Made by a program: the position numbers and the translations under genes | The notes under the pieces: generated by a model | What the model saw: only the letters and a program-made list of their open reading frames with translations | Databases searched by the model: none | Told to the model about the DNA's origin: nothing | Source: CALMFG01 sp963674805 | GTDB taxonomy: Bacteria; Bacillota; Clostridia; Christensenellales; CALMFG01 | Direction of reading: 5' to 3' | Assembly (NCBI GenBank): GCA_963674805.2 | Contig: CAXXNY010000005.1 | Location: 62,001-126,000 of the forward strand | DNA: 64,000 bases | Shown: positions 18,427-27,178 of the stretch, piece after piece | Layout of the letters: each line of letters begins with the position of its first letter | Numbering within the stretch: the stretch's first letter is position 1

Positions 18427-19071
18427 ATGAAAAAGCGAATTTTATGTTTTGGAGATTCGAACACATGGGGATGGAACCCTGTAGCAAAAGACCGGTATGA
18501 CGACCAGACCCGGTGGACACGTGTGCTGGCGCATAACTTAGGCAGCGTGTTCGAGATTATTGAAGAGGGTTTGAACGGCAGAACAACGGTCTGGGATGAT
18601 CCGATTGAGGGCTTTAAAAACGGAAGCAAACAGCTGACGCCATGCTTAGAGTCTCACAAACCGCTTGATATGGTAATATTAATGCTGGGGACCAATGACT
18701 TAAAGTCACGGTTTTCGGTTCAGGCATCCGATATTGCCGCGAGCGTCGGCGCATTGGTTAAAATGATACAGCAGAGTGCTGCGGGCATTGATGGCGCCGC
18801 ACCAGAAGTCCTGATGCTGTGTCCGCCGCCGGTGGGAAAACTCACTGAATTAGCAGATATGTTTTTTGGCGCAAAAGAAAAGTCAAAAGCGCTGGACCGA
18901 TACTACCGAATGCAGGCGGATGAACTGGGATGCGCGTACTTGAATATGGGCGATTATATTCAATCCAGTGATATTGACGGGATACACCTTGACGCCGATT
19001 CACATTTAAAGATGGCGGAAATCTTGGCGGCCAAAATAAAAGATAAATATCAATTGAATCATTCTGAATGA
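18427..19071 (+). CDS. SGNH/GDSL-family hydrolase
   Basis: A 214-residue SGNH hydrolase. Block I is ILCFGDSNTWGW (nucleophile Ser about 11), block III is MLGTNDLK (Asn), and block V is DGIHLDADSH with the Asp-x-x-His pair. No signal peptide, so it should be cytoplasmic, like the arylesterase/acylhydrolase group. In this operon a role in removing an acyl group from an imported glycoside or sugar ester is plausible but inferred. The ribosome binding site is weak, and the gene follows its neighbour by 10 nt. Confidence 0.87.
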   Translation: MKKRILCFGDSNTWGWNPVAKDRYDDQTRWTRVLAHNLGSVFEIIEEGLNGRTTVWDDPIEGFKNGSKQLTPCLESHKPLDMVILMLGTNDLKSRFSVQASDIAASVGALVKMIQQSAAGIDGAAPEVLMLCPPPVGKLTELADMFFGAKEKSKALDRYYRMQADELGCAYLNMGDYIQSSDIDGIHLDADSHLKMAEILAAKIKDKYQLNHSE

Positions 19072-19154
19072 AAATATAATACTGCTGGGATAAAACAAAA
19101 GCATAAAAATAAGCGGAGTTTCTTATTAATTGAATTAATATTTTTTCAGAAAAA

Positions 19155-19183
19155 TCTTTTTAGCAGCTTTTGTATGTTATAAT
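19155..19183 (+). promoter_or_regulatory. Possible promoter of the aldolase gene
   Basis: TATAAT at 19178-19183 is perfect. The -35 position 17 bp upstream (TCTTTT, 19155-19160) is poor, so the promoter may be weak or activated. The gene starts 30 nt downstream. Confidence 0.4.
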
Positions 19184-19212
19184 AGCGGCATCACACAGAC
19201 GAGGACATAAAA

Positions 19213-19830
19213 TTGAGAAAGATTAAAAAAGAACTGATTGAAACATGCAAGTACTTAGAGCAAAAAGGTTATATCAATGCCGTTGATGGAAATGTATCAA
19301 TTAAAGTCAATGACCGAATTTTTATTACACCATCAAAAATGAGAAAATCAACGTTAAAGCCAAAAGATATCGCCGTACTGGACTTGACGGGCAAGCAGAT
19401 TGCGGGCAGTAAGAGCGCTTCCTCTGAAGCCCTGTTACACATTAAATCATATCAACTAAGAGCAGATATCAGTGCGGTGGTGCATGCGCACCCTACATTC
19501 TTGACCGCACACGCGATTTGCGGCAAGCCCGTTAAAACCGACGCTTTTGCTGAGATGATTGCAGTGTTTAAGGAGATAAAAGTGGCGGCATACGGGCGGC
19601 CGGGCACCACGCATATTTTTGATGGTGTGGCGCCAATACTGGCCACCGACAATGCGGTTTTACTTGGCAACCACGGCGCAATGGTGGTCGGTAAGGACCT
19701 GCAGACCGCTGTGAACCTGCTGGAAGCGGCTGAAACCAGCACAAAAAGTCTGCTGATTGCATCTCTGGTAGGGGAACCAAAACCGATAGTAAAAGATGAA
19801 CTTGCATTTTTAAAAACAGTAGAATATTAG
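19213..19830 (+). CDS. Class II aldolase/adducin family protein (fuculose-phosphate aldolase-like)
   Basis: A 205-residue class II aldolase. It shows the GN-S loop (NAVDGNVSIKV), phosphate-site ITPSKMRK, the SSEALLHIKSY Glu region and zinc ligands in VVHAHPTFLTAH and LLGNHGAMVVG. Members cleave ketose-1-phosphates to dihydroxyacetone phosphate and an aldehyde, or are related epimerases. The start is TTG 19213 with GAGGA 7 nt upstream. It follows the ABC/kinase operon after 141 nt, probably with its own promoter, and would complete the isomerase-kinase-aldolase route. Confidence 0.88.
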   Translation: MRKIKKELIETCKYLEQKGYINAVDGNVSIKVNDRIFITPSKMRKSTLKPKDIAVLDLTGKQIAGSKSASSEALLHIKSYQLRADISAVVHAHPTFLTAHAICGKPVKTDAFAEMIAVFKEIKVAAYGRPGTTHIFDGVAPILATDNAVLLGNHGAMVVGKDLQTAVNLLEAAETSTKSLLIASLVGEPKPIVKDELAFLKTVEY

Positions 19831-20144
19831 AGGCTGCCTACGGGCTGCTTTTTATATTTTCTGAAGGTACGCCAATTATATTAGGCAAAAGACTAAATGA
19901 AACAGAGTTCTAATTCCAGGCCTCAGATTAGATTATTTCCATACTGTCAATACGACTTATTAGCTTTTTATTCTCATTCCTGAAAAAACCCTAATAAGGA
20001 AACATAAGAACCATAAATTCTACAGGCCCAAGTTTTCATACTTTTTGTAGTGGTATGCAACAGGGGGTTTGTTAGATGTACAAACCGAAGTAATCCTGTT
20101 AAAATGTATCGATTAGCCATAATTTTTTTATAAGGAGTTTTACT
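19831..20144. other. Intergenic region before the MFS gene
   Basis: No gene is seen in these 314 bases. An inverted repeat (GGTTTGT 20066-20072, ACAAACC 20080-20086) lies about 60 nt before the MFS start and could be an operator or leader hairpin. I could not place a good promoter. Confidence 0.35.
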
Positions 20145-21380
20145 ATGACAAACAAAAACGAATATAAAGTCTTTCCGTATCGTTGGCTTATTCTTGCGGT
20201 AATGGTTCCAATCATAATCTCTACCGAGATATATTGGCTGGCTTTTGCGCCTATTGCCAGTTTAGCGGAGAACTTCTATTCGGTGGGCAGCATGGGGATT
20301 ACAGCATTTTCGATGATTTATATGCTGATGTATATTTTGTTTACAATTCCCGCTTCCTGGGTAATCGATAAGTTTGGGGCAAAACGATCCGTTATGATTG
20401 GGGCAATCATCACTGCGCTATTTGGATTAATCCGATATGTTTTTGCAGATATTTTTATTATCGTTCTTATCACACAGCTTTTTATCGCTATCGGGCAGCC
20501 TTTTTTAATCAATATATCTACGAAGATTCCGGCCAACTGGTTTCCCGTGAAGGAGCGCTCTACTGCCTCCGGGATACTTGTTATGGCGCAATATCTTGGC
20601 TTTATTGTGCCAATGGCGCTATCTCCAATATTGGCAATAAGTATTGGTATTAAACCAATGCTTGGAATCTATGCTGCTATTGCATGCATTGCGACGATTA
20701 TGGTAGCTGTTTTTCTAAAGGAAAAACCCGAGATTGCACCTGGGCCGGAAGCGGAGCGTGAGGATATAAGCCTTGCTTCAATGAAAAAACTACTTAATAG
20801 TAAGAGCTTTAACATGGTGCTTTGCATTAGCTTTATTGCAATGGGGATGTTTAATACCTTACTCTCTATGATTGAAAAGATATTGACCCCCAGAGGCATC
20901 TCATTTGAAAATGCGGGATGGGTGGGCACGGCGTTTATTGTAGCCGGCGTTATAGGTGCGGTGGTTTTACCAATGATTTCTGACAAACGTCTTCAACGCG
21001 TGCCTATGTTCCGTTTTGGGCTAGCTTTAATAATTCCGCTGGTATGTGGGCTTACTTTCTTAGGGGACTATTACTTGATTTTGATTGATGCTGCGCTTCT
21101 GGGATTTGTGATTATGGGGCTTGCCCCGATCCTTTTTCAACATGGCGCTGAGGTGGCATATCCTGCAAGGGAAGGCACATCATTCGGCCTTATACTTATG
21201 GCAGGGCAAATATCAGGTGTTCTTTTCGTTTATCTATTCGACTTAACAAATAGTGTGTTTGGGAGCGTGCTTGTACCTATGATTGGCATCATGGCACTAA
21301 CTTTAATTCAATTCCCAGTGTCATTGTTTATGAAAGAATCGGATATATTATTTAATTTAAGAAAAAGCAGTAACTTGTGA
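20145..21380 (+). CDS. Major facilitator superfamily transporter
   Basis: A 411-residue integral membrane protein with about 12 hydrophobic segments and a central hydrophilic loop (about 190-220). The MFS loop 2-3 motif is visible as WVIDKFGAKRSVMIGAII. By general layout it resembles MFS members such as the FLVCR-like group, but the substrate cannot be assigned. TATAAGGAGTTT precedes the ATG. It is a single gene ending in a clear terminator, and it separates the two catabolic regions. Confidence 0.85.
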   Translation: MTNKNEYKVFPYRWLILAVMVPIIISTEIYWLAFAPIASLAENFYSVGSMGITAFSMIYMLMYILFTIPASWVIDKFGAKRSVMIGAIITALFGLIRYVFADIFIIVLITQLFIAIGQPFLINISTKIPANWFPVKERSTASGILVMAQYLGFIVPMALSPILAISIGIKPMLGIYAAIACIATIMVAVFLKEKPEIAPGPEAEREDISLASMKKLLNSKSFNMVLCISFIAMGMFNTLLSMIEKILTPRGISFENAGWVGTAFIVAGVIGAVVLPMISDKRLQRVPMFRFGLALIIPLVCGLTFLGDYYLILIDAALLGFVIMGLAPILFQHGAEVAYPAREGTSFGLILMAGQISGVLFVYLFDLTNSVFGSVLVPMIGIMALTLIQFPVSLFMKESDILFNLRKSSNL

Positions 21381-21495
21381 TTAGACAGGCCTATTTAAAT
21401 AATACAGATCCAAAATGCAGTAATGTAGCTTTGCTGGAAATCGTATTTACACTAATCCGGGAACAAGAATTCAAATTTCTTCCGCAGACCACATA

Positions 21496-21530
21496 AAAAA
21501 GCCGACAAAAACATCGGCTTTTTATTTTTA
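21496..21530 (+). terminator. Terminator after the MFS gene
   Basis: AAAAAGCCGA (21496-21505) pairs with TCGGCTTTTT (21514-21523) around an 8-nt loop, followed by TATTTTTA. Bases 21531-21750 show no gene. Confidence 0.9.
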
Positions 21531-21751
21531 TAATTATTCTAATATTCTAAAGCGCACAATAAAAAGCAAAATTACTATAGCTACAATCGTTATTTAGGTT
21601 GAGGCTGACTGATGTTTTTTGCGCGCTGCGTGAAAGGCGTCAATATATACGCGCGACTAAAACATACCGTATTAATTCGCTAAAGAAAATATAGTTTTGT
21701 ACGGAACCAAAAGGGTAACGTTTTAATTAAAAGATAATAGCATAATAGATG

Positions 21752-21765
21752 ATTAACCGGTTTCT
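21752..21765. promoter_or_regulatory. Upstream ACCGG operator of the TRAP operon
   Basis: ATTAACCGGTTTCT has the central AACCGGTT of the operator family seen across this locus. It lies 89 bp upstream (centre to centre) of the site at 21841, so the two could be bridged by one regulator. It is the most divergent copy in its flanks. Confidence 0.5.
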
Positions 21766-21804
21766 AAACTATAAAATACCTAAAAAAATCGCTATAAATA
21801 GGTA

Positions 21805-21833
21805 TTGACGATGAAAAAGGCATATAGTATGAT
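21805..21833 (+). promoter_or_regulatory. TRAP operon promoter
   Basis: TTGACG (21805-21810) and TATGAT (21828-21833) have a 17-bp spacer. The spacer ends in CATATAG, exactly as in the promoter at 34280. Confidence 0.8.
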
Positions 21834-21840
21834 ATTTTAG

Positions 21841-21854
21841 GTTAACCGGTAAAC
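21841..21854. promoter_or_regulatory. LacI-type operator at the TRAP transcription start
   Basis: GTTAACCGGTAAAC is almost a perfect palindrome. It begins 7 nt after the -10 box, so it covers the expected start site; a bound repressor would block transcription. The neighbouring LacI genes (25720 and 49161) are the obvious candidates. Confidence 0.75.
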
Positions 21855-21926
21855 CAACAAATCAGTTTAATTTAACATCATGTTTGGATATCATGCATCC
21901 AAAAATTATCTGAAAGGAAAATCAAT

Positions 21927-23036
21927 ATGAAAAAGAAGTTGTCAGTAATCGTGCTGGTAATACTGTTGGCGTTTTTAAGCGCATGTACAGGAGCACAAGC
22001 GGATAACAGCGCCAGTGAAGCGCCTGCAGAGGCTGTGGAAGTGGCGGCGGCAGAGGAAGACGCTCAAAAAGAAGAGGACGGACCTCTGTACATTGATCCA
22101 GGCGGAGAATTTACCCCTATCTTCTCAGTTGAAGGCACACCCGAACAAGCAACGAACAGAGCAATGCAAAACTTTTTCGATGATCTTGAACAAGTTAGCG
22201 GAGGGAAGTTTAAAGTTCAATGCTATTATGGTGCGACATTGTATAAGCATGAAGCCACAGGCCCTGCTGTTAAAGCAAATGAAATTCAATTTGCATCCGC
22301 ATCCTGTGACTATTTAGTAGACGTTTCACCGTGGATTGGACAGAGCGACAGCGCATATTTCTATGCGGATCGTGATCATTGCGCACGTTTCTGGGGCAGT
22401 GAAGACGCTCAAAAATGGATGGATCGGTTCCTGGAAGAAACAGGTGTTCGAATTCTTTCCTATGAAGTTCTTGGAACAAGGGAACTTTGGTTCCGTGATA
22501 TGCCCATTGAAGATGTGCCGAGAAATCCGGAAGAGATGAAAGGCATCAATCTTCGTGCGGCGGGTTCACCAGTTATGATGGCGATGAAAAACGGTATGGG
22601 CGCCAACGCGGTACCAATATCAGTTAGTGAAGCGATGAGCTCTATCCTGACTGGTGCTATTGATGGTATGGGCATGCCTGCGAATACCGGCTTAACGCTT
22701 AAATATTATGATGTTGCGAAATACCTTTGTTTGACTGACCACGGGCACAATGTGCTGTTCCCGGTAGTCAATGAAGAGTTTTTCCAACAGCTCACCCCCG
22801 AATTCCAGGAATATATGATTCAATCCGCAGATAAATGGATGAGATGGGCTGATAATGAAACATCAAAAGAAATCGAAACTGCGCTGAAAGAGCTTGAAGA
22901 AAAAGGCGTTATTATCATCGATGATATGGACAAAGATGCTTTTAAAGCGAGTTGCGAAGCTTACATTACAGAACAAACAGATTTAGAAGAAAACTGGGAT
23001 CCACAATTTTATGCAGATGTGCAGAAGTATCGCTAA
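21927..23036 (+). CDS. dctP: TRAP transporter substrate-binding lipoprotein (DctP family)
   Basis: The 369-residue precursor has a lipobox (LSAC, Cys about 20) followed by an acidic, Ala/Glu-rich linker to about residue 55. The DctP fold follows: NFFDDLEQVSGGKFKVQCYY, LRAAGSPVMMAMKNGMGANA and MSSILTGAIDGMGMP. The conserved Arg (NLRAAG, about 212) is the position that binds ligand carboxylates in TRAP receptors, which fits a sugar acid or other organic acid. It is first in the TRAP operon under the ACCGG operator pair. A 12-bp hairpin separates it from dctQ. Confidence 0.9.
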   Translation: MKKKLSVIVLVILLAFLSACTGAQADNSASEAPAEAVEVAAAEEDAQKEEDGPLYIDPGGEFTPIFSVEGTPEQATNRAMQNFFDDLEQVSGGKFKVQCYYGATLYKHEATGPAVKANEIQFASASCDYLVDVSPWIGQSDSAYFYADRDHCARFWGSEDAQKWMDRFLEETGVRILSYEVLGTRELWFRDMPIEDVPRNPEEMKGINLRAAGSPVMMAMKNGMGANAVPISVSEAMSSILTGAIDGMGMPANTGLTLKYYDVAKYLCLTDHGHNVLFPVVNEEFFQQLTPEFQEYMIQSADKWMRWADNETSKEIETALKELEEKGVIIIDDMDKDAFKASCEAYITEQTDLEENWDPQFYADVQKYR

Positions 23037-23077
23037 GTGCTAATGGTGCTGCACAAGCTGTAAATTTCAAATGAACA

Positions 23078-23108
23078 GAGCGCTGCAATGGTCTAAATTG
23101 CGGCGCTC
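23078..23108 (+). promoter_or_regulatory. Intercistronic hairpin after dctP
   Basis: GAGCGC-T-GCAAT (23078-23089) pairs with ATTGC-G-GCGCTC (23097-23108), 12 bp with one T-G wobble and a 7-nt loop. No T tract follows. It occupies the same place, between receptor and first permease gene, as the hairpins at 10489 and 36144. Confidence 0.7.
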
Positions 23109-23152
23109 AACTCCATATTGCGTCGTAAAAGTTATAAGGAAGGAAGTTCTTA

Positions 23153-23695
23153 ATGAAAGTGTTGAGCAAAATTCTCAAATTAGTTGAGGCGTTAATCACA
23201 CTAATGATCCCGCTTGCCTCATTTGTTCTACTGTTCATCCTTTTTGTTACGCAGGTTTTTTTCAGATATGTTTTAAAAGAACCGCTGTCTTGGTCAAATG
23301 AACTTATCACTGTTCTTTATGTTTTTATTGTTTTTTTTGGATCAGCCTATACAGCTAAATCTAAAGATCATATGGTTTTCCCGCTCGTACATGATAAATC
23401 GACAAAAAAGACACAGATTATTCTTGAAATTATCGGTAATGTGATTCTAACCATTACATTTGTCTTATTGATAAAGCCCTCTATTGAAAAGATGATTTTT
23501 TATTTCAATACAGCGTCAACACCCGTCTTGCATATATCCTATGGCTTCATTGTCCTGCCCATTGTTATTTTAGTTATTCTTTCTATTGTTTATTTCATTC
23601 AGGAGATCATCGTGAATATCAATAAGTTTACCATGCTAAAACAAGCAGGGGACGCTGAGGGTATTGAAAAAAAAGCAAAGGAGTTCAATAACTAA
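23153..23695 (+). CDS. dctQ: TRAP transporter small permease (DctQ family)
   Basis: A 180-residue protein with four hydrophobic segments, at about 15-40, 50-70, 88-110 and 125-150. The DctQ-type motif is FFRYVLKEPLSWSNELITVL after the first segment. It forms the membrane part of a TRAP carrier with DctM, which drives uptake with an ion gradient. GGAAGGAAG precedes the ATG, and the stop lies one base before the DctM start. Confidence 0.9.
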   Translation: MKVLSKILKLVEALITLMIPLASFVLLFILFVTQVFFRYVLKEPLSWSNELITVLYVFIVFFGSAYTAKSKDHMVFPLVHDKSTKKTQIILEIIGNVILTITFVLLIKPSIEKMIFYFNTASTPVLHISYGFIVLPIVILVILSIVYFIQEIIVNINKFTMLKQAGDAEGIEKKAKEFNN

Positions 23696-23696
23696 T

Positions 23697-24992
23697 ATGA
23701 GTATCGCACTAATCGTATTCTTAGGTCTGATTGTTTTACTCTTTATCTGTAAGATGCCGATTTGTTATAGCTTTCTTGCAGCTGGTGTTGCATATTTCAT
23801 TATTTCCGGGAGAGATATCACAGCCATTATTACCAATGTGGCCAGCGAAGTGCTTCTTAGTTACGTCATTATTGCGATTCCGCTGTTTTTATTTTCGGCA
23901 AATGTCATGAATGCCGGTAAAATCACAGACAAACTTTTTAGCTTTGCAAACGGAATCGTCGGTCATGCGCGCGGCGGATTAGGGCATGTTAATATCATCT
24001 CTTCACTTATCTTCGCCGGTATGTCTGGTTCTGCTGTGGCGGATGCCGCAGGGCTCGGGGAAATTGAAATTAAGTCAATGAAGGATAACGGATATGAATC
24101 GTCCTTTGCGGCGGCGATTACATCTACCTCTGCTGTTGTCGGTCCGATTTTCCCGCCAAGCCTGCCTATGGTAGCATATTCTCTTCTGGCCAGCACTTCA
24201 CTGATTGGCCTCTTTGCGGGAGGTATGATACCGGCGCTTGTCGTTGTTGCCGTGCTGATGGCTTATGTCGCTATTATTGCGAAGAAAAGAAACTATCCCC
24301 GCGGTGCAAAAATAGTATTGCGCGATTTTCTGCTTGTGAGCTTCAAAGCGATTCCCGCTTTGCTGACACCGGTGATTTTACTTGCCGGAATGTATACGGG
24401 CATCATGACACCGACGGAAGCGGCAGCGATTGCCGGGCTTTATGCGCTGATTGTAGCGGGAATCGTCTATAGAACCTTATCCTTCAAAGCGCTGAAGGAT
24501 ATATTAATCAGCACAATCAAAGGATCGGCAAGCATTGGTACGCTCGTTGCGATGGCGGTTCTCGTGTCCTATATTTTACAGATTGAAAATGTATCAACCG
24601 CGTTTAAAGACCTGATGATCAATATATCCGCAGGTTCTCCGCAGCTGTTCTTGCTATATGTCAATATCGCCTTTTTGGTTTTCGGATGTCTGCTTGATGT
24701 TTCCGCCTCCATGATGATCTTTGTTCCGTTGATCGTTCCGGTCGCAAATGCATTGGGAATCAACCTGATTCATTTAGGCGTTGTGCTTACATTAAATATG
24801 ATGGTGGGCACCGTAACCCCGCCGTTCGGTATGTCGCTGTTTATCGTTTCACGGATCTCAAAAGCGCCGATACAAGCCATCATCAAAGAGAACTGGGGAC
24901 CTGTTATTGCGCTGTTAGTTGCGCTTTTCTTAATAACATACATCCCGGATATCGTATTGTGGCTGCCGCGCGTTTTAAATGTTGGGTTTTAA
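23697..24992 (+). CDS. dctM: TRAP transporter large permease (DctM family)
   Basis: A 431-residue, highly hydrophobic protein with about 12 membrane segments. DctM landmarks include GHARGGLGHVNIISSLIFAG, MSGSAVADAAGLG, the VGPIFPPSLPMVAYS segment, and GTVTPPFGMSLFIVSRIS. The ATG at 23697 is the natural start; AAAGGAG lies 13 nt upstream. It is followed 30 nt later by the RraA gene, linking uptake to metabolism. Confidence 0.93.
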   Translation: MSIALIVFLGLIVLLFICKMPICYSFLAAGVAYFIISGRDITAIITNVASEVLLSYVIIAIPLFLFSANVMNAGKITDKLFSFANGIVGHARGGLGHVNIISSLIFAGMSGSAVADAAGLGEIEIKSMKDNGYESSFAAAITSTSAVVGPIFPPSLPMVAYSLLASTSLIGLFAGGMIPALVVVAVLMAYVAIIAKKRNYPRGAKIVLRDFLLVSFKAIPALLTPVILLAGMYTGIMTPTEAAAIAGLYALIVAGIVYRTLSFKALKDILISTIKGSASIGTLVAMAVLVSYILQIENVSTAFKDLMINISAGSPQLFLLYVNIAFLVFGCLLDVSASMMIFVPLIVPVANALGINLIHLGVVLTLNMMVGTVTPPFGMSLFIVSRISKAPIQAIIKENWGPVIALLVALFLITYIPDIVLWLPRVLNVGF

Positions 24993-25022
24993 AAAAAGTA
25001 CTATATACCAAAGGAGAAAAAC

Positions 25023-25676
25023 ATGTATTCAAACGAAATGATTAAGAAGTTCAGAGGGTTTTCAACAGCCGCGATTTCAGATGCCTGTGATAAAGTAGTC
25101 GGGAAGCGATGCTTTATGGATCAGGAAATGAAACCGCGTATCCAAGACAAAAAGATTGTCGGACCAGCGATCACAGTGTTGGAAGGAAAGAGCGAGGTTT
25201 CCGGTGCACCGACGCACGCCATTGACTTAATCGACTCCGCTGAAGGCGGGGAAGTTATCGTGATAGTTTTACAGGAAAACGATCCGAACGTGTCACTCTG
25301 GGGCGGATTAATGACTGCAGGCGCCACAGTAAATAATTTAGAAGGAGCGGTGCTGAACTGCGGCGTTCGCGACCTCGCCGAAATAAAACGCGATTTCGAT
25401 TTTGAGATATACTCCAGAACCATCAGTCCGGGCACCACGGTTTCCCGTTATGCAACATTGGCGGCAAATGTGCCGGTTGAATGCTGTGGGATAACGGTTA
25501 ATCCGGGCGATTTGATTGTCGGGGACATTGATGGTGTTATCTGCATCCCGCAGAAACATGTGGAAGAAGTGATGGTAATGGCTGAAGACATCGACGTCAA
25601 AGAAGCGGAGCAGACACAACATATTCATAAAACCAAGTCATTAAATGAAGGGCTGAATTTATATAACAAGATTTAA
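25023..25676 (+). CDS. RraA-family aldolase/decarboxylase-like protein 1
   Basis: A 217-residue RraA fold. Characterised relatives are 4-hydroxy-4-methyl-2-oxoglutarate aldolase/oxaloacetate decarboxylase and the RNase E inhibitor RraA. The active-site loop is present as GAVLNCGVRDLAEI (Arg-Asp), followed by PGDLIVGDIDGVICIP. AAAGGAG precedes the ATG. Its place behind the TRAP genes suggests that it acts on the imported acid or a product of it. It differs from the other three copies (44306, 47503, 51849), which form a closer group with an extended N-terminus. Confidence 0.87.
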   Translation: MYSNEMIKKFRGFSTAAISDACDKVVGKRCFMDQEMKPRIQDKKIVGPAITVLEGKSEVSGAPTHAIDLIDSAEGGEVIVIVLQENDPNVSLWGGLMTAGATVNNLEGAVLNCGVRDLAEIKRDFDFEIYSRTISPGTTVSRYATLAANVPVECCGITVNPGDLIVGDIDGVICIPQKHVEEVMVMAEDIDVKEAEQTQHIHKTKSLNEGLNLYNKI

Positions 25677-25706
25677 GCAGAGCAAAGCAACGCGTTCTGC
25701 TTAAAT
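25671..25706. terminator. Bidirectional terminator between rraA and lacI
   Basis: A perfect 11-bp inverted repeat (ATTTAAGCAGA 25671-25681, TCTGCTTAAAT 25696-25706) overlaps the end of the RraA gene and separates two convergent genes. It has short A/T tracts on both sides. The core TTAAGCAGA is shared with the hairpin at 6533-6572. Confidence 0.7.
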
Positions 25707-25719
25707 TTTCCGTTAATTG

Positions 25720-26775
25720 TTAGTCCTTGATAGAGCCATGCCTGTTAGTGGATTCGCGAAGTTTTAACTCGCAGGGAAGCAAAACCTCTTTAGCTTCCGG
25801 TTTTTGCTCTTTGATAACTTCAAGCAGCAGTTCGGCGGCGTGCCGTCCCAGCTCCTTGGTATGAATAAAAAAAGTCGTGATGTTTGGTGTGGTTAAGACA
25901 GGCCAGGAGACCTCGTGATGCCAGTCCCAATATTCCGGGCCGCAAATACCGATGTCTTCTGGGATTTTCAGCCCCATTTGTTTTGCGGCGCGGAAAGCGC
26001 GTATTGTAGTGATACTGTTCCCGCCGATAACAGCAGGGATGGCACCGGGTTTTAAAGAGGCATAAAGGCGTTTTAAGCAGTCCAGCTCAAACGAATCATT
26101 CTCGCTGCTGACGCGAAAGACATCGGATTCCGGACTATAACCGTAAATATCCTGAACTGCCTGAATAAACGCATTTCGGCGATCCATTCGGGACGGATTG
26201 CTATCCCAGTCATTGATAAAGAAAACCGGACGGGTATACCCTTCGGTTTTTAAATGCCGGACCAGTTCGGAAATCGCCTGTGATTGCATTGAAGCGACGA
26301 TATTGAACTTATAATTGTTAATATGCCGGTCGCAAAGCACGATAGGAAGCCCTTGAAACGCCAGCTGCGTTAAATAAGTATTACTTGCTCTGGTGGTGTT
26401 AACGATCAGACCGGCGATGTTTTTGGTTAATAAGGAACGCGTGTATTTCTGTTCGTTTTCGTAGTCGTCACCGCAATGAATGAAAAGCGGTGTGTATCCA
26501 AGAGGGGAGAGATATTCGACAATTCCAGTCACAACGGCTGAAGAGAAAGGTGAGGAAATATCAGCAATCACCACGCCGATCTGCATCGACTGCTTGTTTT
26601 TCAGGTTTCGGGCGTTTTCGTTGGGCATATAATCGCACATTTCAATAACGGCCTTGATACGATTGCGAACGCCCTCGCTCATCATATGCTCTTTACCGTT
26701 GATATAACGCGAAATTGTGGTCTTGGAAACACCGACTATCGATGCAATATCAGAAATTGTTACTTTGTTCTTCAA
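25720..26775 (-). CDS. LacI-family transcriptional repressor 1
   Basis: The N-terminus is a LacI helix-turn-helix (VTISDIASIVGVSKTTISRYING) with hinge region ENARNLKNKQS, followed by a periplasmic-binding-protein-like sensor domain (IGVVIADISSPFSSAVV onward). TTG 26775 is chosen because the paralogue at 49161-50228 starts at the matching TTG; a longer reading from 26835 would add 20 unlike residues. AAGGGAG lies about 11 nt upstream. The recognition helix differs from the paralogue by one conservative change, so both should bind the same operators (core ACCGGTAAAC). The effector is probably a pathway intermediate. Confidence 0.92.
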   Translation of the reverse strand: MKNKVTISDIASIVGVSKTTISRYINGKEHMMSEGVRNRIKAVIEMCDYMPNENARNLKNKQSMQIGVVIADISSPFSSAVVTGIVEYLSPLGYTPLFIHCGDDYENEQKYTRSLLTKNIAGLIVNTTRASNTYLTQLAFQGLPIVLCDRHINNYKFNIVASMQSQAISELVRHLKTEGYTRPVFFINDWDSNPSRMDRRNAFIQAVQDIYGYSPESDVFRVSSENDSFELDCLKRLYASLKPGAIPAVIGGNSITTIRAFRAAKQMGLKIPEDIGICGPEYWDWHHEVSWPVLTTPNITTFFIHTKELGRHAAELLLEVIKEQKPEAKEVLLPCELKLRESTNRHGSIKD

Positions 26776-27178
26776 AGTAAAGGAGGCTCCCTTCGAGTGA
26801 TAAACATGATACGTATAATATAATATTTTTAACATAAAACAAGTAAAAGGTCAACAATTTGAAAATCTATTAAAAGTAATAGAAACCATAATATGGAATT
26901 ACATGCGTAATGGCTGTTTTAACATTTTCTAAGGAAGTGATTAATTCGGAAATAAGCGAAACAGGCAATAAAAAGATTTGTATAAAGCAACAAACATGAA
27001 ACCGGTAAATAATTCGAAATGGCGGTAGTAGACAAAGGCAATAAATGAAGCAGCAAAACAATATCAGTATTAAAAAAACTATTTTATTTTGCATAGAAAA
27101 ACGTTGCAGCAAAAATGACGAATATGAAATATATGCATCGGTAAAATAGCGTATATATCGCATAAGGAGGACAAATTC
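26776..27178. other. Divergent control region between lacI 1 and the dehydrogenase
   Basis: AT-rich, with no gene seen. On the minus strand, TTGACC followed 17 nt later by TAAAAA (about 26820-26860) is a possible lacI promoter. An operator copy lies at 26997-27010. No good plus-strand -35/-10 pair was found for the dehydrogenase gene. Confidence 0.35.
26997..27010. promoter_or_regulatory. ACCGG operator in the lacI 1 / dehydrogenase intergenic region
   Basis: TGAAACCGGTAAAT matches the shared operator at 12 or more of 14 positions. It lies about 180 bp before the dehydrogenase gene and 220 bp before lacI 1, so it could serve either. Confidence 0.6.

Noticed and set aside
19831..19862. Terminator after the class II aldolase
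   Set aside because: GGCTGCC and GGGCTGC are direct-like, not complementary, so no stable stem forms despite the following T run.
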